Shown here: positions 27,958 to 39,486 of the stretch, piece after piece
Layout of the letters: every line of letters begins with the position of its first letter
Numbering within the stretch: the first letter of the stretch is position 1
From: Cyathus striatus
Lineage: Eukaryota; Basidiomycota; Agaricomycetes; Agaricales; Nidulariaceae
Assembly: GCA_025738555.1 (NCBI GenBank)
Contig: JAOVFP010000006.1
Coordinates: 4,092,001-4,156,000 of the forward strand
Direction of reading: 5' to 3'
Length of the DNA: 64,000 nucleotides
Program-made: the position numbers and the translations under genes
The notes under the pieces: model-generated
Databases searched by the model: none
Seen by the model: only the letters and a program-made list of their open reading frames with translations
What the model was told of the DNA's origin: nothing

Positions 27958-29943
27958 TTATTGATCATCTGCTAGAAATTCTACAGCTCGGAACACAGAA
28001 CCAGGAGCCACCATTCTTCCTCCCCGAAATGTAATCATGGATTGCACTTCAAACTCGAATGTGCTAATTGCGTCTGCCATAACATATTCCCTTATATTGA
28101 ATGCCATCCTTGAGGCCTAGACAGACAATCGTTAGAGTAGCTTAGTGTGAGCCTTGTAGAGAAAGGAATATACTCCAATGCATGATCCAGCGGCTATTGG
28201 CCTTCAATTTTAAAATCAAGTTAGTATCACGAATATGAGTAATAAATATCCACTCACAATAATGGCAAAACTGTATAAAATAAGTTCGTTGATAGCGGGT
28301 AAAACATGATGATGAATAAACTCGCTATAGTTGATAGAACCCGTGAGCTCGCTGTAACAACGATTTTTTGACTTACTGAGCGCAAATAAAAAGTACATTA
28401 TAGAGTCCCTCGTTAGAACCTGTAACCTTGAGGGACGTTAGCGGTAAGCCATACAGAGTGGATATAAAATGATATTACAGAAGCGAAAATTCTTCATATT
28501 TTCTAACTTTCATCATCATAAGCATGAAAAGGATACCTAATGAAATCAAAAGGTAAGATAAACGCATGTTCTGATTACTTAACACTTACACTCAAAAAGC
28601 AGCGGTGCTATCCTAGAGTGAAGTTGAATAAATATTGCACGTGTACCGACGGTTTATTCAACATACCACGTTATATAGAAAATGTTCTGCGGTGATCCGT
28701 AGAGACACCCTCTGAATACACTACCTCCTGGAACCCCTGATACAAGTCTTAATCATCCTTCATAGTTATAAGAAATAAGATAATACCTCGAGTGGTAATC
28801 GTATTGTACGCGGCTGTTCCCAGCCAAATTAACTGCTCTACTGTTTTTTTTTTGTAAACTCGGCAATATGCGACAACGGAAGATGAAGCATACAGCTAAA
28901 GGCGATAATGAGGAACCTTGCAATTTTCTACAGTATAAATGTAAGAATGCTGCAAGTAATGTAAAGGAAATAACACACCTTGCTATTGAGGTCTACAGAG
29001 ACGAAGTGATCTGCCATCAAAATTTACCGTAAGCGAGGTAAAAAAAAAAAAGAGACGTACAAATAGCCACAACTCTAATCACCAATAGAAGCTCTACAAC
29101 AGACATCGAAATGACGATAGGCCTAGACATCGAAGAATTACACAAATCAAGTAAAATTTATATCGGCATTCAAATATTTACATACCAAGCTGCCCACTTT
29201 TTAATGCTGCATCTGCCGCGAAGTTGAATGTATATAAAGCCCAAAATAAATATATACCTACGCCTAATAAGTTCCGCGAGCAACAGAATAAATACTGTGA
29301 GTCTAGAATCTTTGGGGATAAATCTAAGTCATAGGACATACGGCAGTGGAGTTGATTCTTATCGTGCAAGCTACGCCAAAGACCGTTAACGTAATTAAGT
29401 TGAAAATAATGCAGCTTCTTACAAATACATTCCAAACTGTATTAACAATAGATGAGGCGTCAACGATATTTATTAATGAAGAAAGTACATACACTAGAGC
29501 AGGGGGAACGATATATCTGTTGATGAAGAAGAGATATTTCGGACCTTTCCATGGAAGTCTATTAAAGCCATTCCAGTTAGATGAACTTTAACTTGTCATC
29601 CGTAAATAGTTGACTTACGTCCACATTCTTTCAATCTTGCACTCAAGTCAGCCTACCGTACCTAAAATACAGAGCTAGTGAAATACAAAACCTCTACGTC
29701 CAAGGTCAACAGGTGATCATAGAATAGAAGAAACTGAGTAGTCAATCGCTCGGTGCATGGACATGTCGTGAATGATGAATAGAACACACTATCGCCGCGA
29801 CTGGTGTACGCAAGATGAGTATTCGAGATCCATGTGAAGAGGCATTACTTACAGTTGATGTATTGAAATATATCCAGCGTTTGAAGTAACGGTATGTCAT
29901 GAACAATGAGCTCCCGCTGCGCTGCTTCCCACGTATCATTCAT
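27958..29943 (-). CDS. DUF6533-domain multipass membrane protein
   Basis: Agaricomycete integral membrane protein family of unknown function, receptor-like in topology. Minus-strand exons were found from motifs. The start at 29943 gives MNDTWEAAQRELIVHD and ends in FQYIN before a GTAAGT donor (exon end about 29853). FLLFYDHLLTLDVE (29733-29692) is the hallmark of DUF6533. NWNGFNRLPWKGPKYLFFIN plus RYIVPPALV lies near 29510-29570, VWNVFVRSCIIFNLITLTVF near 29370-29430 and LYTFNFAADAALKSGQLG near 29180-29240. The last exon includes MAFNIREYVMADAISTFEFE and stops at 27958. The exon between FQYIN and FLLFYDH and the exons from 28.2 to 29.1 kb could not be fixed, so intactness is unknown. Confidence 0.6.
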
Positions 29944-31215
29944 GATTAATGATTCTTCAGCTATGCGTGGAGGAACGTGGATGTCGATGATAGATTGAAC
30001 GAAACAAGTTTTGGACAATCTAATATAAGTACGAAATCTTTGGGGACTCCGGGTGCCGAGAAGGGAACTCCAACAAGGTCCGCCCCTGATTCTCCCCACT
30101 AAGGCAATTCAAATAAAATACCAATGGTTCGCATTTTCGGTCCCTTTGCGCCACGAAGTGTCCAGGACTCTAAGTCAACGTTTCAACCCATTAAAATTAA
30201 GGTTTTTAAGTCATGCCTTGGGTCATGACATGGTCATCATAGGAGAACTAGAATGCGTCAAGAATCTATGCGAAATGCGCTAAGGGAAATACAAACCAAT
30301 GCCCAGTGCACTTGGGGGAATATACTGAGTAAAACCAATATCATAGATGAGTAACTGAGGCCATTAATATAATTTTAAACATCAGGAAACACGGTTTTCG
30401 CAATATGTGTCAGCGCCAAGATCAATAGCCGACGTCGATCGTCGGCTGGTTATGCTGCCCCGCGCAGTCTACATAGCATTCCGTAGGTAGTGTAGGGGGC
30501 ACAACCTCCCAAAGCATTCGCCAATCGCCTGGCGCGGCGAAACCCTGGCGTGGGAAAGTGGCGAGACCTGGCGAGACTGGCGATGGAAAAGCAACGGGTT
30601 GGATAGGTATTTGACTACGGAACATACAAAATATCTACTATTATATATTCTCATTGAATTAAATAATGAGTTGACATCCTGAGGCCCATGAATCAATGAC
30701 AATGTTAGGGAAGTGCATGGGTTGTCTGTTGGTATTTTTGGGCTGACCCTTACCCTTACCCTTGTCAACTGTAAATAGAAAATGACTTACAACAAGCATA
30801 CTTATACATGTAGTGAATTAGTTATACAATAGTACAGTGACTACAAGAATACAGACTAATGAAGACATGAATGATTTATATGATTTATAACAAGGTCTGT
30901 AGAGTTGAAATGAGTTGTAACAAAGTAGCATGAGTAATGTACCTGATATAATGAAGCTAGACATGTAGGAACAATTCCAGACACATTTTATTGAAGATGG
31001 ACAGGTAGGAATAAATATAGATACATTTTAACAAAATAAGCAGAGCTGTAGCAAACCTAAAGAGATAGAATGGATCTAGAAACATTTTATCAGAGCTAGA
31101 TGGTTACTAGTCAAGCTATGATAAATATGGACACATCATTGCAATGTTAGAGAGCTTACAACAAATCCAGACAAGTATTAATGATACGAGACGATTTACA
31201 ACAAAGCCAGACATG
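29944..31215. other. intergenic, GGCGA-rich patch then degenerate minisatellite
   Basis: No gene recognised. Around 30500-30600 the sequence is rich in GGCGA/TCGCC words, and a similar patch occurs at 31980-32070 beyond the solo LTR. From about 30.8 kb a degenerate A-rich tandem repeat begins. Confidence 0.45.
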
Positions 31216-31850
31216 TGTAAGGTCTCGACCTTGCATCAACTATCTAAGTGCCACGGAGTCCGAATCCGTTGGTCACGTGACCCCTCTCACCCATCAACTC
31301 CTCCGCGCTTGCTCCCCCGTCTCATTGGTTCCCGGTTCCGTTCGTTTCTTCGTTCTCTTGTCTAGACTTCACGGTACCGTACGTTACATCGGTACCGTTA
31401 TCTTTCCTGTTCCCTTACCCGTACCATTTCTCCTTTGACTCAATACTTACAAAATACTTACAAATACTTACTTTCCCTGACTCATTATATACTTTCCCTG
31501 ACTCGTTATATACTCATTCTGACTCGTCTCTATATTGTAAATACTTATAAAAACCCCAGTAAATAGACCCTGTACTTTAGAGTTCTGAAATACGAGACAT
31601 TAGACACGCATTTTAAGTTCTTAAGTCTTCAACTCAACAACTCTCTTCTTTTCTAACTCGTGTGTTTCCCCTGTCAAAGCGTAACCCTCTCGCTTTAATT
31701 CGGAAACCTCACAACATGTTTTAAGTGAGCTAGATGATTTTAATGGAGTCAGGCGAGTGATACGATGCTAGACATGTTTCAACAAACCACTGGACTTGTT
31801 CTAACAAACCCAGATGAATTGTAACAAGTTCAGAATGCAATCTCTGGCCA
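30800..31850. repeat. degenerate minisatellite split by a solo LTR
   Basis: Irregular units of about 30-40 nt built on (A/G)CTAGACATG...TTTTAACAAA or ACAACAAA(G/T)CCAGACA occur on both sides of the LTR at 31216-31713. Units left of the LTR (30.8-31.2 kb) and right of it (31.72-31.83 kb) resemble one another, so the LTR inserted into a pre-existing array. Confidence 0.55.
31216..31713 (+). mobile_element. solo LTR of the Ty3/gypsy family resident at 48.2 kb
   Basis: 498 bp beginning TGTAAGGTCTCGACC and ending GAAACCTCACA, closely matching the 497-bp LTRs at 48219 and 56976 but with scattered differences (for example CCCCTCTC against CTGTTCTC after GGTCACGTGA). It is flanked by the 5-bp duplication ACATG (31211-31215 and 31714-31718). 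No internal sequence remains, as expected from LTR-LTR recombination. Confidence 0.93.
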
Positions 31851-32480
31851 TCCACCTTTAGTTTCATACATTTTAGCATGGTACATATTGAATTTGTGCG
31901 ACAGCGGAGGTATCTAACAGAACGGAGAGCAATGACAACGAATCACACCATCTATTTCTAATTACATAATCCTTAGATATCGCTAGGTCTCGCCAGTATC
32001 TATCGCTGAGGAGGTATCGCCAGGTGGCGATACATGGCGAGGCGAAACGGCGAGGTTGTGCCAACAACACTATCCGTAGGACATGAGGAAGCGTTATAGC
32101 TCTACATAACTTTGTGACTGCCCCATTTTCACAATCGGATTCCAATTCGATTCACATGATGACCTGACACCATCTACTGATGTCATTAACTACAAACTCA
32201 TCAGAATGTATATTACAATAAAATAATAATATCCATGGTGCGCCCTCCTTCTCAGCAAAAGAGAGCGAACAAGCTTACTTCTTTCTATATTTGGTTACAC
32301 GAGTCAACGTTGAAAATACATTACACTTATGATTTATTAACGCCGAAAGAGGCTTGCAGTCCCACGATTCTGGCTAGCCAGAATCAAAATAGAATTGAAC
32401 TCCGAATCCATTTCGAATCGGTCTACTCTGAGTCTCTGACCGCCCTAATGTCTTTGTAATGAACTACAAAAAGATTCCCA
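31719..32480. other. intergenic, nothing recognised
   Basis: Remainder of the degenerate minisatellite (to about 31.85 kb), a second GGCGA-rich patch at 31980-32070 and A/T-rich sequence. Open frames at 31873-32145 (-) and 32235-32459 (+) have no family motif. Confidence 0.4.
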
Positions 32481-32960
32481 CCCTCCTCCGCCCGTTCCAT
32501 TGATGACTCTCTTGTACATGTACCTTTCAGCACTAATAAATGTCTTTGGCTTCCAAATAGCCTATAAGAAGTGGTTCGACTCTTCGATTTGAAAGTATTC
32601 TCGTCTGGATTCTATGAGATCGGCCCCGATAACATAAAGATGAGCCAGATGAGGTTATGCATTTTCCAACGAAGCGACGACTCGGAAGTGGGTGAATAGA
32701 GGGCTTGGGTCTTTCATTTCCATATCTGTAGATTTGGAATTGGTACTAATACTAGCTATAAGAAAGATGAAATAGACGAACAGAATCTTGTCGTCTACCA
32801 ACACGTTAAAATCCAATCGTTTTTGCAACAGTATCGACAACTTCCAATCAAACCCAACTACGACTCCCAGTATTCCCTCCATATTCGTCTGCTCGCTGGT
32901 TAGTATCATCTTGCAGAAACTCGTCAACCAAGTCCCGCTAGAATCGCCTACTTATAAATG
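32480..32960 (-). pseudogene. decayed Old Yellow Enzyme relic (exon 2-exon 3 fragment)
   Basis: The minus strand reads FLQDDTNQRADEYGGN, then LEVVDTVAKTIG (exon 2 part), and MEMKDPSPLFTHF with IWKPKTFISAE (exon 3 part). Frame shifts and stops lie between, and exons 1 and 4 are missing. It resembles OYE4 ([40 protein letters not shown]) more than OYE1-3. This is an old copy of the plus-strand OYE lineage, now on minus. Confidence 0.75.
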
Positions 32961-33258
32961 TGGAATGTTTGTACATGAAGTACGACGTTAAATTCACTTA
33001 ATAGGTACTTCATTTACATATATATGGGGCACACGGTCATATATGAGTTGAAAATCGAGTTAGTTTATAGGATATACATTCGGTCGTACTGGAAGACTTA
33101 TATCATACCGATAATAAGTTGAAGTTATTCGCAGAGCAATTAGTAACAGTGCCCCCTGATGTTCATTATTTAATACACCGCAGCTACTGCTATGTAGCGG
33201 TATCCCGGCGATCTACATTATCCTGTATATATTGGTTATCCATCCGTGAGCTGAAACT

Positions 33259-35185
33259 TTATACCAAACTTACATATTGTATGTTATCATCTCCGGTTGA
33301 AAGTGCAACTACGTCAGTTAAGTGAAATGAATAGTCTGCCTCTTGTAAGCCTTCTCTCTGCGTGAGTCTGCAAATGCAAAGATTGAGTCAATTTAAAACG
33401 AAGTAAGCCGCTGCTTACAGGCTAACGACCGAAATGACATATACTTCATGCCAGTTACAACAGCACGTTAGAATATCTCGATTTCGAAAGTCGGTATGAA
33501 GAACTCTCACAGTGTGTATTTATAAGTAATGGTATCAAACTTTAATGAAACCCATTAAAAAATGACGGTGACTATAAATTGAATACTTACTGAGCGAATG
33601 ATCCCGAGATATAATAAAACTAGAAATTTTTACCATACCCCTCGTAACTTTGTCGTTGGTTAAGTGGAATTCCACGTACCGTAAGTACGGAAAGAAGTGC
33701 ACAAACACTAGATTTATATATGAGAGTAAACTCAATAAGATGATCAGCGAGCGAAATACCTCGTTGCGGCAGCCCGATTTATGGCATAAATCATAAACCT
33801 CTTCAAGAGAGAATTGATAGGACTATATTTATTGGAGGTTAGTTAGTGAGTAGTGACTGCGCTTTGAGGAATTATGATACATACGAATTGATCCCAGAGC
33901 AACTTCGACGACACGCAAGTAAGAAAGAGATTGTAATAGTTATATCACAAGCGGCAGCGGCGCTGGAATGAAGAATCATTCCTATCTGTCAGTGTGTCAA
34001 TGATAGTATTGATGCCGTATGAGTCGATATATAGGCTATCGTTGAAGACGCACGAATGTTACATTGGAGATATGTGTCAATGTTGTAAAAGTCTTCGCTT
34101 GTTTCCTGTGTGAAGATGAGAACCGGCACAGCTCTACCCAAGGCTTTCTCCTACATGACTATGATCATCACTACAAATGGGACAGTTGGTCAGAAATTTG
34201 TAGAGATAATCATTTCATGACGCGTACCTATCCCTGTCGCTGTTGTGCAAGATTAATGTTTGGATGGTCAAGATCACTATAAGCTATCTGATGACTCACA
34301 TATTTGTATTAACGAGAGTGCTATCACGAGACTTGGGAGAATCCGATATTTCCATGACATGTGGGCAGTAACTGATATCTCGTTATGTTTTACTAACGTG
34401 AATATATTGACTGTTACTAGGCGACATACGAATCCCAATGCGTGTTGCGTAGAATCTTTAAAAAATCATTTCAGTATTCCATGCTAGTGGTGCATTTTCT
34501 CACATTTGGGCCACGAAGGCGGTAAAAAACTTAGATGGGCAATTAGAGAAGTTACGAAACAATAAGGATATATCTACTTACGATTCCGGCATGTTTCCAC
34601 TGCAAGAGGATGTTTAATCTACTATTTATGGAAGCATGAATTGTAACACACCAAGACGTCTCTGTTCAGTAGTAAATTATCTTGAATATCATTTAAGTAG
34701 ATCGGGAAGTGCTTACTCGGTAATCACATCCAGCAAATCCATTCGTCCAAATTTAAGGACCAAATAATCATATATCTGGAGGCAGGTGAACACCGTTTCG
34801 ACATTGGCACATATCCTTAAACAACACTAATGTGATTTGTAAACCTCAACTTCGGAAATAAATCATACATACAGAAGTAGTACCACTGTCCCCTTCACTA
34901 GAGCTGTATCACGTTTTGAGTGATGTTTGAAATATTGAAACACCATCGTCTATCGGTCTTATAGTTAGTATAATGATACGGGTTTAGAGACAACTAGCAC
35001 CATCGCAACTCCATAAAAGCTTATGAGCATAGATTAGCTTCTCTGAAACGGGCATCGGGTGCACAGGAAACTTACGTTGCGTTTAACATTGAAGCTAATA
35101 AACTTGGCCCGTGTAAGACTTTGAACTTTGAATCAGGAGGCCATTTGGGTGTTACTAATATTGGGACCTGGCTCAACTGGCTCAT
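33259..35185 (-). CDS. DUF6534-family multipass membrane protein, copy C
   Basis: Best-preserved reading of the DUF6534 family here. Start at 35185 (MSQLSQVPIL), with LLASMLNAT before a GTAAGT donor. Further exons encode QYFKHHSKRDTALVKGTVV (about 34930), ETVFTCLQIYDYLVLKFGRM (about 34780), FFTAFVAQM (about 34520), FYATRIGIRM (about 34455; Gly replaces the usual Trp), VTAHMSWKYRILPS (about 34370), LLKRFMIYAINRAAATR (about 33780), VYVISVVSL and LTQREGLQEADYSFHLTD, with TAA at 33259. No stop was found in these exons. Multipass membrane protein of unknown function, with many short introns. The missing Trp suggests relaxed constraint. Confidence 0.62.
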
Positions 35186-36346
35186 AATTGTTCAGCTGTG
35201 AAAGGGTAGTTAAGTAGTCGGCGGTTGTTATTCATAGTGTCGTTGGCTTTATATACGCGCAAAATAAGGTTTTTGATCTGGACTCTGGAGCGCTTAAAGC
35301 CAATGTAAAACACAGTCACATGATCAGTTCCTTGCCGACAACCTTCAGCCACAGCTGCAGTCAGCCTCCATTTCATATGCATATTTGAAGGTATTTAAGA
35401 CTGAGACTGGGCTCCCACATTTCTCCCACATCTTTCCTCCCAACAACCACCATCCCCACTCTTCCTTCCTCATTCACCTTTATCTCACTCGTAAGTTCCT
35501 AGTATTCTCCATTACCTTCATCAACCCTCTCATCGGAGCTCATTTCCTGGTGATCAGGACCAGCCTCTCCCTCAAGGCAACGTCAAGGTATGTTTCATTA
35601 CTAGTCGTCGTCTTCAATCCCTCACTGTTATCACTTTCCTGCCTCAATCCTTTTCGTCGTCGACATATATTATACTGATCTCACTGCTCTTTCATCTGCT
35701 CTTTGTTGGATACCGTGGTTCGCCGCCAGATACGATATGCTATCATTGTTCCTTTCAATATTGATGTGGCTGACCGATGTTTGTAGATAACATTGAGTAT
35801 TCCATATTCACTCCTACGTCTATTGATCACGACATACTTTTACCACTTATGACCATTCTCCCAACATGAGCTTCATTTAGGTATCATCTCGTGTACGTCT
35901 GTCTCCGGTTTACATTCATTTTCTATGTCTCACAATTTGATTAGTCTTTTTAACACTCGTTTCGTTATCATCCACTCGACATCATCCACTCCTTTATTCG
36001 CGCATATAGTCGTATCATCTTCGTGGTCTTCTCTCTTCTTCTGTCACTACTGAGGCTGACACCTTTCTTAACAGATATTATATGGGCATATAATCAACCT
36101 CAAGTCCACAAGCCGACTCGATCTCACCGCACGACGACTCGATATACCTCAAGCCCAGGGTTACCCTCACTTTCTCATTGCCGTGGAGGCACCTTTCGTA
36201 GATAGATCATGGGTAGTGCCTCACGCACCGGGGGGAGGATGGCAGGTGATGGCGCTTGCGTCGTGCACGGCGTGAGCGAGCAGTATGTCCAACGCTGTAC
36301 TGTGTGCGGCTGAAGAGGGCGTCCATGTTAATGTTGGGGGCTCAGG
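35186..36346. other. intergenic, C/T-rich
   Basis: Contains the upstream region of copy C. 35.38-36.2 kb is rich in CT runs on plus. The frame at 35385-35678 is low-complexity and matches no family. Nothing else recognised. Confidence 0.4.
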
Positions 36347-36720
36347 AGAGGTACTGGCCACTCTCGCTGCGCATTCTTTCTCTCTCTTTCCATCTTTCCA
36401 CGCGGAGATGCTTGCTGGGCTGAGTGCGGCAAGCGGGGTGACGTGCCGCGGGACACGACTACCACGGGGGAGGTTGGTGCGGGCGACCAGTACCGCGACC
36501 AATGGCAGGTGTTTTTGGGGATGAGTTGTGTGAGCGAGAGCTTGCACACCTCGTTACCTCTTTTTCACGCATCGGTCCGTTCGATTATGGGGATGGGTTT
36601 TCCGGGCGAGAGCCTGGTCACTCCGTTACCTCCGTCGGTACCTTGATCGAGATTTTTTTCCGAGCCCTCAGCTGCTTCGTGCAGTTATTGTCTCTTCTCA
36701 TTGGCTTTGTCTTTGACTGC
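36347..36720 (+). repeat. dispersed direct repeat, unit 1
   Basis: About 370 bp that recurs in the same orientation at about 42423-42819, beginning GAGGTACTGGCCACTCT and ending near CTTCTC(A/G)TTGGCTT. Differences are mainly transitions plus a length change in a T/C-rich run. Long overlapping frames exist on both strands but have no recognisable motif. Possibly a fragment of an unrecognised element. Confidence 0.75.
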
Positions 36721-37390
36721 TTACTTGTTATGGATATACTAGTATTCAACTACTATAGAGTATTTACTTGCCTTCTCGTCCTCATTTTCTTCTTTCTTTT
36801 TCTATTCTTCTCATCTTTACATTCTCTACTTGTCCGCAGCTGCGCTGCTTGAATATCACGTGGTCTTTTGTCCTATTGGATTCGGTGCAGAATGGAACTG
36901 AGTAGAAGCAAGTAGAAGATTCACAGACAGTCTACTTCCACAATGATCCATATTGAACATTCTAGTTAAATTACCTTGCTTGTCAAGGTTTCTCCCAGGT
37001 GAAAATAGGTTCCACTTTTCGACCTGCACGTGATATTTCCCACGTCTGCAATCTAGCACTTGCGCGCTCCCTTCAATGTGCCTTCCTTTGTTTCTTTTCG
37101 TACGCTCTTCTCTACTGCGCGTGATGTCTCTCTTTGGCACCTCTTCACACAATAGGATTTGCCAGGCCGTACGCTGAGCGAGACTCCAGCACTTCATGTC
37201 GATTACGGGCAGCTAGGTCGTTCCCTGAGCAGGACTTCGGCAGGAGCCTGCACAAAACTTGAAGGATCGTGTGGTACCACAGGTTCTGAGCTAGTTGATG
37301 TATTCTGGGGATCTTTTCTCGTGTCGGTGAACATGAAGAGATCGAAGTTGGTTCTTTTTTCAAATTTAAATCATATGAAAGTAAATTGAT
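36721..37390. other. intergenic, nothing recognised
   Basis: Open frames on both strands (for example 36856-37197 on minus, 37159-37389 on plus) overlap and show no family signature. No repeat or RNA gene identified. Confidence 0.35.
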
Positions 37391-37394
37391 GTCA

Positions 37395-37740
37395 TAGGAA
37401 CTCGCAAAATACTCTCCAGTTCCTGTTCTCAACGGGCTTTCATCACTCTGGCATCCCATGCAATTCCTCGCAGATCTCCTGATACTCCATGAACATACTC
37501 ACTTATTTCAACCACCCGGTTCAACAGCACCATTGGAAGATGACATGCATATAAAGTTCAAACCTTTACCTAAACTTAAACCGTTAACAGTTGCCTACGT
37601 TGGAGATTCTGCAAACGTCCTTCATGATATGCTCGTCACATATCCTCGACTTGGGCATCAGCTTAGAGGAGCTAGCCCAGAAAAGTACAGAGCACTTGCT
37701 CCAGTTTGGGATCGCGTTGTTTACCCTCTCATGATTCAAC
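37395..37740 (+). pseudogene. ornithine carbamoyltransferase fragment
   Basis: The frame reads [20 protein letters not shown], then [45 protein letters not shown] and [17 protein letters not shown]. This is the hinge and start of the ornithine-binding half of fungal ornithine carbamoyltransferase (arginine synthesis, mitochondrial). The N-terminal carbamoyl-phosphate site (STRTR) and the C-terminal HCLP motif are absent. Upstream the frame is stopped, and after DRVV it continues into unrelated sequence. A truncated, presumably non-functional duplicate; the true gene should lie elsewhere in the genome. Confidence 0.8.
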
Positions 37741-38189
37741 AGGCCGCTTGGTTGGCGATTCTCGCTGGGCGTCCAAATAACTTCCGGGATATTTTCATTT
37801 GCCTTATTTTAATCCCCACTCTCACAACCTGCTCTTTCAGAGTTATGAACTTCATATACAAAATATATATGACTTTTAATCTAGTGCATCAATCCCTATG
37901 TTTTTAAATTTGTATTATTAATAAGTGTTGTTAATTCTCTTACATTTCATACTATTACAGCTGTTTGCTGAATGATGTAGCACCCAGGTTGACAGCACAC
38001 ATAGCTGAATTGATCGGCCCAGCGCTGCCGAGTCCTTAGCCAACTAACCGGTTCCGCCTCCAACTCCTAGTCCACTCCACCACTCCACCTGCTTAGCGCT
38101 AAGTAGCTCTGTCTTCATACCTACTACATAGTAGTACATACTGCCTTCATGCTGAAATCCGACACTTCAGCTTCAGCCCTCACGATATC
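37741..38189. other. intergenic between OTC fragment and transposase relic
   Basis: AT-rich. The frame that continues from the OTC fragment to 37907 is hydrophobic but matches nothing in the family. The region may include the eroded N-terminal part of the transposase relic that follows. Confidence 0.35.
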
Positions 38190-38868
38190 AAGAACATAAT
38201 TGTCCGAATGCGTTTATGTGGATGAAAACCACATGAAAAGGCTATTCCGTGCATTGCAAGGATGGGTGGGCTTTGAATGGACAGAGAGCTTCGAACCACG
38301 ATTTTTCGTGCATGGACAGTGGTACATCATCCGTATACTCGTTCTTTATGACCTGAGCAACTTACATTCCCATAGGAACTCGATACTACGCACTCTTTTT
38401 TTTGATTCCGTTTGAATATCTCGACGTTTTCAAATCCTTGATCACTTTATCAAATGCCTGCTGGAACAAACGAGTCATTTTCTACTGCGCAACTCAGTAA
38501 TTATCATGAATAACACGCGAATCCATAGTCTACAGGCCAGCGTGTTCATGATAGAAGGAAGGTGCGTCTGTAGGCTGTCGTAAATATGATTTAAGCCTTC
38601 CTAACACTTGATTTGCAGTGGATACGACTTAATCTTGTGTACTCGCCAGATCTCTATCCAATTGAAGAGGGATTTTCTTGCATCAGAGCTTCGCTTCGCT
38701 TCAATCGCGGACTGTGTTCTCAGCAATCTTACAGGGGAGCATACTGTGAATCCGTATGTGGTGATATGCGATGTTATATCTAAGGTAACATCTGTGAAAG
38801 CGGAAGGGTGGTTTAGGCACTGCGGGCTACATGTTAAGAGGGAAATCACATATTCAGTTAACAATTAG
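38190..38868 (+). pseudogene. Tc1/mariner-type (DDE_3) transposase relic
   Basis: Scattered over all three plus frames are pieces typical of fungal mariner-type DDE transposases. FVHGQWYIIRILVLYDL (about 38300-38350) resembles the strand with the first catalytic Asp region. VYSPDLYPIEEGFSCIRASL (about 38640-38695) is the hallmark PYSPDLNPIEE block with the last catalytic Glu. AEGWFRHCGL (about 38800-38830) is the C-terminal GWFRHxGY block. Several frameshifts and stops separate them, so it is inactive. No inverted ends could be delimited. It may be a relative of whatever moved the TA-flanked MITEs; that link is speculation. Confidence 0.75.
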
Positions 38869-39486
38869 CTACTACTTAATATCTTCTCTCTGCTTACGAA
38901 TTCGTCAACGAGACGATAGTAAATTCCACGGAACGCGTACAGTTTACTTGGTGATTCAATGGTGATTGGCTTAGAATAAAACTGGCGCTGGGGAACCACA
39001 GGCGTCATATGTATACTTCTTGAGGAATAGTCGCTGGCGCAGCCATGTCCCCGGGCCCGGATGAATGAGCCGATCAACTCAGCCTATGTATGCTGTCAAC
39101 CTGGATGCTACATCATTCAGCAAACAGCTGTAATTCTACCCGAATTTTACTCTCCTTCTCCAACTAGACAAGCAAGGTCTCAGCCGATGCAGTCGGCAAT
39201 TCCCGGACTCGACTTAAGGCTACGCGCTAAGTCTCGTGCTGTTGCCAAAAAGGGTACTTTAGTTTATAACTATACTGCTCGCTACTACATACTATACTTA
39301 GTATTGTCGATTACTGAATACATTTGCTACTGGACTGCAACTAATTATTATACTACAAACATTGGTTCTTGAACTTATCATGATATGAAGTGATTGAACA
39401 CTATAATGTACATGCACCTGAAATAGGGCTACAGAACCAAACTGATATGAGACACTTAAATTTGTAATTTACTACACTCGCAACTA
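38869..39486. other. intergenic, nothing recognised
   Basis: 3' flank of the transposase relic and of DUF6534 copy D. The frame at 39061-39372 (+) has no family motif. Confidence 0.35.

Noticed and set aside
30747..30764. Three tandem ACCCTT units, possibly an interstitial telomere
   Set aside because: Read as hexamers the unit is CCCTTA; fungal telomere DNA reads CCCTAA on this strand. Three units of a different hexamer are not telomeric.
35385..35678. 97-aa plus-strand ORF
   Set aside because: Low-complexity C/T-rich sequence with no family motif; more likely leader or intergenic DNA.
36221..36549. Overlapping ORFs in the direct repeat (and at 42222-42649)
   Set aside because: Frames open on both strands in a G+C-rich repeat; the two repeat copies do not preserve one common frame through the T/C-rich run.
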